From NCBI GenBank assembly GCA_033977485.1, contig CM066988.1, forward strand, positions 4,610,501-4,674,500: 64,000 nucleotides of DNA, in the 5' to 3' direction. The notes under the pieces are model-generated. The model did not search any database. It was not told where the DNA came from and worked only from the letters and a program-made list of their open reading frames with translations. This document shows, piece by piece, positions 33,835-44,816 of this stretch (position 1 is its first letter; each line of letters opens with the position of its first letter). This stretch comes from Hydrangea macrophylla (lineage: Eukaryota; Streptophyta; Magnoliopsida; Cornales; Hydrangeaceae). A program made the translations under genes and the position numbers.

Positions 33835-36800
33835 TGTAGACACCCAATTTTGACCACACTGATAGGATTTAGGATGGACAACGTCTTGGAGGATTCGATG
33901 ATGAAAATTACCCCGTAGAAGCTATTGGATTCCACACAATCAAAAGATCAAACTTTGGAAAGTGACTTCAAGCTCAGAAAAGCCCTTTTCCATGGATAAA
34001 TCCCGATTTTGTCAAAATCGTCTCTCAGAAATCATATTCTCCTAGGGTTATATGAACATTAAGTATTCTAAACGTCGTATTCTAGGTATCCAGAGATTCA
34101 ATTTTAAAGAAAAGTTCGAAATCCACGCACATTTGAAAGCAATTTTAAAAAAGACGTCGTTGGATTTCAAAAAGACGACGAAAGTTCCGGAGGACTTCCG
34201 AGCTTCAATTGGGCTTCACATCTCATTTCAAAACCTCCTGGATATATTTTTATACTGAAATTCAACCTGACAGCTTTCCAACGGTACATAAACGGACAAT
34301 TTTGGACACCAAAAAGCATTTTTACAAAAATCTGGAAAAGCAGTGCGCGTAATTTTTGAAACAGGGCTTGTGGGTGACTACAGGAACAAAAAAAGCAGGT
34401 GGCAATTTTGGGTTGTGAGGTGGCGGGTCCCACAATAACCGCCACCTAGGAAAGGTGTTCTCCATCACATTTTTTTGGTTCCACACCCTTCTAGAAGGCT
34501 CTCCCACTGCAAGGAAATTGCCTGGAAATTGCGTATAGGCACTGAAATGACCATTTTAACCATTTTCTGCTCTCTGAAAATCCTGTTTTAACCCTGTAAC
34601 ATAAGATCTAAGTCTTCAAAACTCTATATATAGATCATCTTAGATCATCTTGAAGTATCTTGGAGTACCTAGAGGAGAGTACACTTAGAATATACAAAAG
34701 AGATACAAGTACACTTTGAATATGCTTTAAATTAAGAGAGAATTCTAGAGAGAGAGAGAGAGAGAATTATGAATAGAAGTTTAGAAAACTAATCTCAAGA
34801 TAATTAGATTATATGAATTAGACATCAATTGCCTCCATTAACTTCCATGGATGAGTGCTTGAAGAACACTTGAAGAACACTTGAAGAAGAAGATTTTCAA
34901 TTAAACTTTGATTATATAATTGAGAATCCTCCTAGAGGTAAACACTACAATTCATCTCTAATTCCTATTATATATATATAGGTCTATAAGATTGGATCAA
35001 GCTTAGTCTTATTTTATTTGTTAGAACACTCATCTTCTTCATCTCTTGCTCTTCACACACTCACATAGCTAGATCCAAATCTCTTTTAATTTTCATTCAT
35101 AATTCATAATTAGAGATTGTTTTTCACTTTGATTTTTAATTTTGATTTCATTCTTCAATTTTAGTTTAGATTCATGCATACATGGTTATATACATGTATC
35201 TATTTTGAATTCTATGATGGTTTAGAAGTATGATCCATGTGAGGGATGATTCCTATGTTCATACCCATCTCTTGATCATTTCTATTACCTAGAACTCCTA
35301 TTTGAAATTCATCTCTAATAGGACATTATAAGTCCCTTTGATCCATGATCTAAAGTTCTTCAAAGAACTTGAGGGCTAAATTGATTGAAAATCATGATAG
35401 TCAAGTAGATCTATGAATTTGATCTCTCTAATAAGCTTCAGCAAAACACCTAAGATGTTTTCCTTACACTTTAAAATGAACTAGATGAAAATTCAGCAAA
35501 ATAGATTGGTTTTATCCATGAAATTTGGTCTATTAAAACCCATAGTTTGATGGATTTCAAATTTTTTGGGTAAACTTTGATGAATTAGCTTTCAACCGAT
35601 CCGTTTTGAGAGCTTCTAGGATCCATATGCTATTTTTAGAAATTGTTGAAAAATCGATTGACAGATTTGAACATAGTCTCTTTGTGCTTGAATTTCAGAA
35701 AATCTATAATAGTTATCGATGTTCTGCTTTTTGGGGATGATTCCTAACTCATGTATCCATATGCCTATGTAAAATCGTGAGCATACGATTGAGTTAGGAT
35801 CATTTTCTAAGCGTTTGAAGTTGATACTACTATTCTGGAATTTTTTAAAGTTTAATTACAATTATGATTATGTATACAAAATGGTCATAACTTGATCACT
35901 CAACAACAATTGATGAATAAAACTTGGTTTAGAAATCATATAGGATAATTGGATGAGAGATCAAGAGCTTACATCTACTTGATTAACATGATTCACGAAC
36001 TTCTATTATGCTTCTATTATGCTTCTATTATGATTTTGCATTCTTTTGTCAAATGATATCAAACTTCTAGAATAACAGAGTCTGTTTAAAACACTTTTTC
36101 AGAAACCTTAAGTTCATGACATGTCCATGAAATTATTTTTTCCATAAACTACAAAATAGCTTTCTTTTGACACCAAGTAGAGCTTCACATGATTTTTGTA
36201 GAATTAATTATGATTTTTACAAGAACAATGGACAGTCCTGATCTACTGTTCCCAAAACTCTTATTTCTCTCACTTCAAAAATGGTAAAGGGGTTCTACTT
36301 TTTGGAGAAGTTCCCTAAGACATGTGTCTAACTTTCTGTAAAAGGGTTTTTACCCAGCTCATGTTTAAGACCACTTTTGATAGGATTCATTAGAGGTTGC
36401 TGAATCTAGAAATTTGATTGATGACATGTTTCTTTGTTTATCATGCATGTCATATGTTTGCTTGTGTTTTTGCAATGCTTGGGTATTGTTTGGTGTTTTA
36501 GTGCAGAGAATTGAATACCGTGGATTCGAACTTCGATTTATGGGTTTGTCTCGTCTGCATGTGGCTTAGTGCCCATGTATCGTGTACCTTCTCTATCCTT
36601 TCTCTTAGAATTTTTCTAGGTTTACAACTTTGTTTTCAATGACACATTTCCTTTAGGGTAGTGTCCGTTTATATGCTTATTTGTTAGAGACATCTTATCT
36701 AGGATTGTTGCATGATTGCATTACACGTTTCTACTTCTTTTTGCTTTTGCGACTCCGCTTGAGTCAACCCAATGTAAGTCTTTTTGTTCCCTTTTGCATA

Positions 36801-37307
36801 TCATGACATGTTTCCTTTATTTGCATCGGTCCTGGGTGGGACTAACCACTGTAAGTATACCTCTCTCTTGTATTGCATGTGCATCCGACTTCTACTTGAT
36901 TTAATCTCTTGACATGATTTTCCTTAGATGTTCCCTTTTGACATGTATATATTATCTAGTATGTTTGAGGAAACTACATCAATTATGAATTAAGAACAAG
37001 GATATTTGAATCAAGGCCTACCATTTGGTAGGGCAAGAAGGGGGTGCTTTAGTCCTGCTTCGGCTTCTTCCTCTCTCGTACCAAGACCCCCGAACCTAGT
37101 TTCTGGTAATGAAGGGCGAGTAACCTTATTCAATTTTGGGCAAGTCAAACTTGGGTTTCCTAATTCCCGATAAAAATTAGGTGGCGACTCTTTGTCTCTA
37201 GGACCGCGTGAGGAAGTTCTAGTTTTCCCTGAAGTGTGCTCCTTGGGATCCGTCCCGGGACACTATCGAGGGAAGACGCCAGGACGAACGAGCGGCGCGT
37301 GTCCACA
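33835..37307 (+). repeat. 3' LTR of element III
   Basis: 3473 bp, matching 15096-18507. It contains a (GA)n run at about 34741-34764 that is much shorter in the 5' copy, a TATA box at 34625-34633, and a small insertion near 36540. It is followed by CATTG (37308-37312). Confidence 0.9.
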
Positions 37308-38017
37308 CATTGGTATTTATAATAATATGATATGATAATTCTACACATAACTAAACTTCATAAAACAAAGTCATTTTCATAGGCTTATCCCACAGCTGCA
37401 TAGGTCTTCAATAAGGGGATCCACTATCCCCTTAACCTTGTTCATTATTCTTAATCAAGGCGCTAAGTAGTTGGAGGAGCATGGACCCTGAAGACTTTAA
37501 ATATTTTTCGAATTTCCATCGTAAACAAATTTTAATAGCAATTCATTGTCATGCCATACCACATGGGTAACCTATAAGTAAATAGTAAAGACAAAAAATA
37601 CCCTCGCACAATGAATTGCCTACTTAAAAAGTTAAATAATGTAATACTTAAAAGAGTATAGGGGTAAAAAAAAACCCCACACAACAAGAAGAAGAAAAAA
37701 TATAAGAAAATGCAATTTCTGAATACATTAGTATTGCAAACAAAAGCAGCAATCAATTGAACACTTTCAGCAGCTCAATTACTCACGTTTCACAAGCTTT
37801 GTGAGCTGCTGTGACATCCAAACTTCAAATGCAACAAAAACATCAGGATAAACACAACACAATACAAACTGAAAATGAAAAAGACCTAGATTCAAACCAG
37901 CAATATAAATTGAAAAGCTTTGTAAATCACAGAAGAAACAGACCCCTTCATACCAATTAACAAAGCAAATCAACAAAAAAAACAAAAGGATGTGAAATGA
38001 GTGCAATATATGCATAC
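37308..38017 (-). other. Host DNA, intron-like, right of element III
   Basis: On the minus strand this is T-rich and intron-like, downstream of the FLZ exon. I searched it by eye for the second FLZ exon (Cys-x-x-x-Cys after GD) and did not find it. An open stretch at about 37880-37790 (VYPDVFVAFEVW) sits between AG and GT but is not recognised. Confidence 0.4.
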
Positions 38018-38292
38018 CTATACATGAAGATGTGAAGTCCATGAATCTTCTTCTTGCAAAGATAGCAAGAATTTAGAAAATCTAAGAACACTTTAGAACC
38101 CAAACAACACCTAGTAATATTCTCAGACCCATTAGCCAAATTATCATCAAAATACTCAAACTTCCTAATCATGTTGTTTCCAACATGGGATTTCACACAA
38201 GTGTACTCTTCATCAGAAAATTTCATCTCTTCCCCCAAAGCTGGCCCACCACCTCCACCAAGTCTAGATGAACCAAAGCTACTATTATTCAT
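38018..38292 (-). CDS. FCS-like zinc finger (FLZ/DUF581) protein, first exon only
   Basis: The minus-strand exon starts at the ATG at 38292 (MNNSSFGSSRLGGGGGPALG) and ends at a canonical donor, TATAG|GTATGC, at 38018. The last residues, FLDFLNSCYLCKKKIHGLHIFMYR, form the first half of the FLZ domain: Cys-x2-Cys followed by the IFMY segment. FLZ proteins are plant-specific adaptors that bind SnRK1 kinase. Known FLZ genes often split exactly after MYR, with the second Cys pair (CSxECR) on exon 2. That exon is not visible in the 0.7 kb up to element III or in the host DNA beyond it, so the gene is probably truncated or split by element III. A TTG-started extension upstream lacks an ATG and I did not use it. 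Confidence 0.7.
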
Positions 38293-39167
38293 TGTAACTA
38301 TGGGGATTGGAGTCAATCTACGCGACACCGTCAAAAACCAATTATGGGTTTAATCGAATTTGCTAATGGCTGGTAAAATTGTAAGACCCACAACCCCATC
38401 TGGTTGAAAAATCTTCAGTGATTTGATGGCTGGTTTGTTTTGATCGATGGAGGTAAAAATGTTGACTCGACACCTCGATTTGCTTGCGATATAAATGGAA
38501 ATAAAAAAATCCTGAATAAGAACAATTTTCAAGAGAAGAAGAAAGCCTAGCTAATTTGATTGAAGTTGTGTTTTTAGGAGCAAAAGAAACTCACTCTCGT
38601 GCTAATTTGTTTTCAATTGTCTATCATAATCTCAATTGTGCCTTGAAGGACTGTGCCTTAAAGGACTACCAAAAAAATTGATAGAAAGTTCATAGTTATA
38701 AAGGGTGCCCAAATTGATGGACTATTGTATCCAAAGGAAAAAACATAAGCAGGAGAGTCAGTATCTTTAAATGGTCTGGCAATTGTCAGCAATTATGTAG
38801 CAATACAATAGAGGTATAGAACTTGAAACTAATCAAGTAAAGGAATTAATATTAACAAAGCCTCAATGGGAAAATGACTTCTTTTGACTAACCTCTATCT
38901 TTGGAAAGGATGCTGATAAGTTCTTGAGCACCCTCCTTACCCAAGGTGTTGTTGAGGTATTCAGCTAGAAGTGTTACCTCCTAAGGAGTCACTTCAGTAA
39001 AAAAAGAAAGAAAGAAAGAGAGGAAAGACTGGTTAAGTATACTGCTGATAATACATCAATTTTCGTTTACAAGTCAGCATATTTGTGAAAGACAAAGGGC
39101 CACACACACCCAAGAAAAAAAATCTCATATCAAACCATCTAGCATCAATAAATTCCTTAAAGATAAC
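38293..39167 (-). other. Host DNA with one possible exon (38890-38982)
   Basis: The FLZ promoter region should lie just right of 38292. On the minus strand 38982-38890 is open between TTAG and GTTAGT and reads EVTLLAEYLNNTLGKEGAQE, then LISILSKDR. This looks like real protein, but I cannot name the family. The flank ends in ATAAC (39163-39167), the target site of element V. Confidence 0.4.
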
Positions 39168-39677
39168 TGTCACACCCGTTCCAGAAATTTATGATTTTGA
39201 AAATGCATCAATTGAGATTTTGAAATTATTAATGTTATTAATAATTTGAGTTGAGGTTGACTGTGAGTCAATGGTAAGGTGTCAGTGAGGACACGGGAAC
39301 ATGGCAGTTCATATTGCATAGGCATGACTAAATGATATTTATATGATTTAAATGTTATCTGACCTATCTGGTATTTGATGAATAGTAATCTTATCTGTGT
39401 TGTGGAAATTCTGGTAAATTTTGATATTGTTATATCATTTTGAGAACTGTGGTGAGAACGTGAGTGATACATAAAATAAAAAGGTAGGTTGTGTAGAGAT
39501 TTCACATAACTTAGTTTTCGGACGTTATTTAGACCCAAACGAAACCTAGTAGAAAACTTTTGAAATTTATAGTTTTCACTCGTAAAGTTATAAAATGGAC
39601 ATGTGCGAAGTTTCGGGAGTTAATTAGAAGTTTGAGGAACTCGTGGGGAGGTAAACGCAATTCCTGAAGAGTTTGCC

Positions 39678-39686
39678 TATATATAG
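39678..39686 (+). promoter_or_regulatory. TATA box of element V 5' LTR
   Basis: TATATATAG within GTTTGCC...TAGTGG, 510 bp into the LTR and conserved at 46705-46713. If it is used, the palindrome array about 1.1 kb downstream would be inside the transcript. Confidence 0.6.
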
Positions 39687-40816
39687 TAGTGGATGTGGAT
39701 GAGATTCATTCTCATCCAAATACTTTCCAAAAATATCTAGAGAGAGGAGAGAGAAGGGAGATTTGATAGCCATGGGCTTTGCGACGCCGATCGACGACCG
39801 TTCGTCCGTCAGATTTTCTCCAGATTTTAGATTTGAACTCGTGGAGGTAAGACCTACGTTTTGATACTACTTAGGCCGTGTTTGGCCAATTTTTGTAAAA
39901 ATCTTAATTCTAGACTTTTGGGAAAAATCCAGTAAAACTTGTAGGAATCGTCTCAAATTCGAAATCCGACGATTAATTAGCCCCCTAAACGATCCTTCAA
40001 AGTTTGAAGAGAATCGCACGAGGTATGAATTCTAGATCTATGAAATATATGGATTTTCATGTTTTGAACATCAATTTTGATATCTTTGGATCCGGGCAAA
40101 ATTCATGTATTAGTTAGGCCCGTTAATTATGCACGTGAAATTATATGAAAAGCACGTATAACTGTTTATGTGAGCATGTTATGTGTCTACTTGGGTCAAA
40201 GGGAAGTTTGGTGCAAATTCATCCGGGGTAAGCTCCTCGAACCTTGAGCATTGGAATTTTGATTGTGATTGTGATGGAATTGGAATTTTGGTTGTGTCTG
40301 GATTGGAGGTGTGCCCAACCAGGACACGGTACCTGGTATGGAGGAAGGCCCAACCAGTGTACGAGATGCGTGGGAGAGGTGGGCCTCCTACGACATCGAC
40401 CGGATGAATGCGTACCACTCACCCTAGAGACTATTTCTATGTGTTTTAGATGCTTAAACCATGAACTGTCATATAAGCATACACTTAGAATTGTACACTC
40501 AGCATATAGCTGAGCAGTGGAGATGTACTCCATTGCAGGTAAGAAGAAAGACAAGAAGAATCGTGAGGAGTGAGGTCGAGGAACGCCGGGGAACCACATT
40601 TGTATATGCTTTGTTTTAATCCTAATCTTGTGTAAGGATTTGTAAATTGTAAAACATTGTAATAGAATCATGGATTAGTTTGGTAGTTTGGAAATCTTGT
40701 AATTGAACATCTGTAGTAATGTTTTAAATGTTGTAATTGATGTTGGTCGTGGTTGTGTGTGGATATTAGAGAAGCATGTATTAGTATTATCATCACAGGG
40801 CTGCCCATTAGGGGAG

Positions 40817-41209
40817 CAGTCGACTGGACTCTAGATCAGTCGACTGGATCCCGTCGGATTGAGACACTGAAAGTGAATAGTAATGGGAACAGTCGACTGG
40901 ACCCTTGATCAGTCGACTGAACACTGTTGATTTTTGGCTACTGCTTCTAATAATAGTAAAACCAGTCGACTGTACCATCAATCAGCCGACTGGACCCCTT
41001 TTTGAAAATGTTACATTTTGGTTCTACATAACACAGTCGACTAGGGAAGTGATCAGTCAACTGAACTACTGTAGATTTTAGCTACTAATCCAAATAGTAA
41101 ACAATGCAATCGACTGGGTTCCCTGATCAGTCGACTGGACCTCTGTTGAGAATTTAGGGTTTTGGTTTCTGCTAGGCACAGTCGACTGGACTCTAGGCAC
41201 AGTCGACTG
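40817..41209. repeat. Array of 12 paired CAGTCGACTG palindromes in LTR V
   Basis: Palindromes or one-mismatch variants start at 40817, 40837, 40890, 40910, 40963, 40983, 41034, 41054, 41107, 41128, 41179 and 41200. They form six pairs 20-21 bp apart, with pairs recurring every 71-73 bp. Eight are perfect CAGTCGACTG. The DNA between pairs is diverged while the palindromes are kept. The 3' LTR has the matching array at 47844-48256. Confidence 0.95.
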
Positions 41210-41443
41210 AACCTCTATTTTCAAACTGTTTTCTTTTGAAAGGATTCAAATGGCGAAAACTTTTTATAACTCTGATTCTTATGGATTTTTCAACTCATAG
41301 GGTAATGCTTCCTAAAGTTTAAATTACTCAGGGTTGTTTTAATGTTCTTTCCACTGCGTATAGTTATATGATGTTTAGATGAGCCTTGGTGGTGTGCCAC
41401 ATGTCCTATTTCCACGCGTAGTGGGATGGGTCGTGACATTTAT

Positions 41444-41455
41444 TGGTATCAGAGC
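41444..41455 (+). other. Primer-binding site of element V (tRNA-iMet)
   Basis: TGGTATCAGAGC, 5 bp after the LTR, complementary to initiator tRNA-Met. The leader runs to the gag ATG at 41643. Confidence 0.88.
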
Positions 41456-41642
41456 TATAGGTAACAAAACTTTGGGAACGTTCGACGATGAGAGAAGTGT
41501 TGAGTGAATTTGTCACATGTTCTAAATTGCATCCATACATATTAGAGATGTTTGATGCATATGTATGTTGTTTTACATACATGATATTGTTATTGTTGTA
41601 CATGCATAGTGTTTATGCATTGAGAACTACAGGATTGTAATC

Positions 41643-42770
41643 ATGAGTGACGAAGAGCGAAATCTATCGCCACATACTCGACGTATGAATGAAATGGAAG
41701 ACATGATGGGGAATATGGGTGACATGATCCGAAATATATTCGAACGGTTACCTCCAACACCTCCATTGGAACCGGAACCGATAGCGGTGGTGAATATGCC
41801 TGAAAATAGGGATTTGAGATCAATATCCGAACAGTTTACGAGGAAGAAACTGAAGGAATTTCATTGGACACCTGACACAACATTGGCAGAACATTGGGTC
41901 ATGGACATGGAATGAATTTTTCAATCTATTCCGATGTCAGATAGGGAGAAGATTGAGAATGCAAGTGACGTATTGAGAGGTGAAGCTCAGAACTGGTGGG
42001 TAAACGTTTTAGATCAAGGAGCATCGATTACTTGGGAAGGGTTTAAGGCGGAATTCAATCGCTGATTCTTTCCGCGAGCCGCCTACAATGCAAAGAAGCG
42101 AGAATTTGATAACTTGAAGCAGGGAGATATGACTATAACCGAATATACTTCTAAGTATAACGCGTTATTGAGGTTTGCTAAGGGTTCAGTGCCCGAAGAG
42201 GAAGATAGGGCAAGAAAATTTGAAGAGGGTTTAAGGGATAATATCCGGTTGAGAGTAGAGACCTACGAGCATTCGACTGTTGCAGCAGTATAGTAGACGG
42301 CGCTTGTAGCCGAAAGTAGAATAGAGAGATCGAGACAAAATCACCAAGGAAAGCGAAGTCATGAGGGTGGTGATCGAAGTCAAGGGGGATCTTTTAAGAA
42401 GTCGTTTTCTCGAGGCTCTAGCTCTAGTTTTGATGATTCCAAGAGAGTACCAAGTGATATACCGTTGTGTCCGCTTTGCAACCGACCACACACCGGTCGA
42501 TGTTTTCTAACCAACTTTCAGAACAGATCTATAGGGGGAAACAGTATGAGTTCTGCGACCTATCCGCAACTCAAGTGCTTTGATTGTGGTACCTTAGGAC
42601 ACCGAGCGAAGGATTGCCTAAAGAAGCGTTCTCAACCAGGGGCAAGTTCTATGGCTTCTAGTGGTTCGAAGCCTAAGCAGTCTAGTGACGGAGGACAAAG
42701 GACGGAGCAACGTCAGGGGAGATCATTCCAGATGAACCCTGGAGACGTGGATGCTACTAATACAGTGGTC
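41643..42770 (+). pseudogene. Gag of gypsy element V, with nonsense codons
   Basis: Starts MSDEERNLSPHTRRMNEMED. Capsid-like region: KKLKEFHWTPDTT, then LRGEAQNWWVNVLDQG, FFPRAAYNAKKREFDNLKQG, and ALLRFAKGSVPEEEDRARKF. Near the C-terminus are CPLCNRPHTGRC and a CCHC zinc knuckle, CFDCGTLGHRAKDC, which would bind the genomic RNA. In-frame stops lie at 41913 (TGA), 42063 (TGA) and 42291-42296 (TAG TAG). There is no frameshift; the reading frame matches pol. Every stop sits where the family commonly has Arg or Gln, so single C-to-T changes would explain them. Confidence 0.88.
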
Positions 42771-44160
42771 TCAGGTATGGTGCTTGTATGTTCGCACTTA
42801 GCACGCATACTCGTTGATTCGGGATCTACGCATTCATTTGTATCTTATAACTTTGTTAAACATTTGAATGTTAAGTCCGCGCCATTAGGATATGAATTAT
42901 CCATTGCCGTGCCTCTTAGTAAACCGGTAGTGACATCTACGATATATAAAGACTGTGAGATTAAACTAGGCGAGAAGGTAATGACCGTAGACCTTATACC
43001 GATTATGGTGAACCATTTCGATGTGATACTGGGAATGGATTGGTTAGCTCTTAACCAAGCCACAATAGACTGTGAACGGAAAGAGGTTAATTTTCGATCA
43101 CCGGTGCATGGGAACTTTTGTTTCCAAGGGAGTGGGGTTATACCGCCGCCGTATTTGATTTTAGCTATCCGAGCGGGAAGGTTATTGAAAAAGGGATGTC
43201 AAGGATTCCTAGGTTCAGTGACTAATGTCTCAGCGACCGAATTGAAAGTAGAAGACATTTAGATAGTACGAGAATATCCAGATGTATTTCCTAATGATCT
43301 ACCAGATGTTCTTATTGAGAGAGAGGTTGAGTTCACTATTGAGGTTATGACAGACAAAAGACCCGTATTAAAGGCACCGTATAAAATGGCACCCATAGAA
43401 TTGAAGGAGCTGAAAATCCAATTGCAAGAGCTACTTGACAAGGGTTTCATTCAACCAAGTATTTCGTCGTGGGGAGTTCCACTGTTGTTCGTAAAGAAGA
43501 AAGATGGTTCAATGCGTATGTGCGTCGACTACCGAGAGTTGAACAAGTTGACAATCAAGAACAAGTATCCACTGCCGAGAATTTATGATCTATTTGATCA
43601 ACTCCATGGGGCTCAAGTATTTTTGAAGATAGATTTGAGATCAGGTTACCATCAGTTAAAAGTGAAGGCCAAAGACGTCGAGAAAACTGCTTTCAGAACG
43701 CGCTATGGACATTATGAGTTCTTAGTTATGCCATTTGGAGTTACGAATGCACCAGCCACGTTCATGGATCTTATGAACTAAGTCTTTAATGACTATCTTG
43801 ATGACTTTGTAATAGTGTTCATCGACGATATTCTTATCTATTCACCGAGTGAGATAGAACACGAGAACCACTTGAGGATGATACTTCAGAGATTGCGAGA
43901 GAAACAACTATTTGGAAAACTTAAGAAATGTGAATTTTGGTTACCTAGTATTACTTTTCTTGGTCACGTGATTGATAAGAATGGAGTATCAGTTGATCCT
44001 CACAAAGTAGAAGCTGTATCTAATTGGAAAAGTCCGACTTCCGTATCCGAAATTTGAAGTTTCTTGGGATTAGCGGGATATTACCGCCATTTTATTAAAC
44101 ATTTCTCAAAGATTTCATTGCCGATGACAAAATTAATGAGAAAGGGTGTTATTTTTTAAT
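42771..44160 (+). pseudogene. Protease and reverse transcriptase of element V
   Basis: Aspartic protease around LVDSGSTHSFVS (catalytic DSG at about 42817-42825) and VILGMDWLAL. RT from about 43400 has [48 protein letters not shown] and [20 protein letters not shown], with catalytic FIDD at about 43818-43829, then ITFLGHVID. In-frame stops lie at 43260 (TAG), 43779 (TAA), 44055 (TGA) and 44157 (TAA). The catalytic residues themselves remain. It is the polymerase that would copy element RNA into DNA within the capsid. Confidence 0.9.
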
Positions 44161-44816
44161 GGAGTCAGGAATGTGAAGACAGTTTCCAAGAGTTTAAGTC
44201 GCGGTTGACGAGAGCACTGATATTGACAATACCATCTGGTACCGAAGGATTTGTAATCTATAGTGATGCTTCACACAAAGGGTTGGGATGTGTGCTTATG
44301 CAAGGTGGTAAAGTAATTGTATATGCTTCTAGACAGTTAAAGACACATAAAGTTAACTATCCGACTCACGATCTTGAATTAGCCGCGGTAATTCATGCTT
44401 TGAAGATTTGGAGACACTACTTGTACGGAGAAAAGTGTGAGATATTCACGGACCACAAGAGTTTGAAATACATTTTTACTCAACGAGACTTGAACATGAG
44501 ACAGCGAAGATGCTTGGAGTTGATGAAGGATTACGATCTTTCGATTGAGTTCCATCCGGGAAAGGCGAATGTAGTAGCCGATGCATTAAGCCGAAAGACG
44601 CCGAGGAATTTAGTCGACGAGCTAACACAACAAAAATAATTGGTAAAGGAGATGGAACGATTAGAGTTGGATGTAATTCCAGAGACTAGTGGTGGTTTAA
44701 TGATGGCGATCATAGCACACCCAGATATTATTGATGAGATCAAGAAAGAACAATTTAATGATGTCTATTTGTGCAAAATGAGGGACGAGATATCTTTGGG
44801 GAGATGACCTGGGTTT
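44161..44816 (+). pseudogene. RNase H and linker of element V
   Basis: RNase [20 protein letters not shown] (first catalytic Asp), [20 protein letters not shown] (Glu), [13 protein letters not shown] (Asp) and [13 protein letters not shown] (last Asp). It removes RNA from the hybrid during cDNA synthesis. In-frame stops lie at 44637 (TAA) and 44805 (TGA). The frame is continuous with RT before and integrase after. Confidence 0.9.

Larger units (their letters stand above)
15096..37307 (+). mobile_element. Tat/Ogre-like gag-only LTR retrotransposon III, 22 kb, with nested copia
   Basis: LTRs of 3412 and 3473 bp (TGTAGA...CCACA), flanked by CATTA (15091-15095) and CATTG (37308-37312), a TSD with one mismatch. 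The PBS (18511-18528) fits plant tRNA-Arg with one mismatch, as described for Ogre elements. A purine tract, AAGAGGGGCAAAC, adjoins the 3' LTR. Without the nested copia element (21329-29786) the element is about 13.7 kb. It encodes only a damaged gag and has no RT or integrase trace. Its 3' interior holds minisatellites and GGATACGTAGGCA motifs that I know from Tat/Ogre elements. A gag-only element of this type fits the published TR-GAG class; mobilisation in trans is inference. Confidence 0.88.
39168..41438 (+). repeat. 5' LTR of gypsy element V
   Basis: 2271 bp. It has a TATA box at 39678-39686, a palindrome array at 40817-41209, and a 3' end carrying TGCCACATGTCCTA (G-box-like in the other copy). 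The antisense ORFs inside (for example about 40219-40671) recur in both LTRs and have no supported product. Confidence 0.94.

Noticed and set aside
37790..37880. VYPDVFVAFEVW open stretch as FLZ exon 2
   Set aside because: It lacks the second Cys pair expected after the MYR junction and does not match the FLZ domain.
40219..40671. 150-aa antisense ORF in LTR V (and the counterpart near 47330-47698)
   Set aside because: Lies opposite LTR sequence, differs in length between the two LTRs, and has no recognisable domain.
40817..41209. Palindrome array considered as a CRISPR or an origin iteron set
   Set aside because: It is within an LTR present at both ends of a retrotransposon, with no replication gene nearby; LTR regulatory or RNA function is more likely.
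41444..41455. tRNA-like matches at the PBS positions (also 22949, 61431, 8304, 18511)
   Set aside because: Only 12-18 nt complementary to tRNA 3' ends; no tRNA genes are present there.
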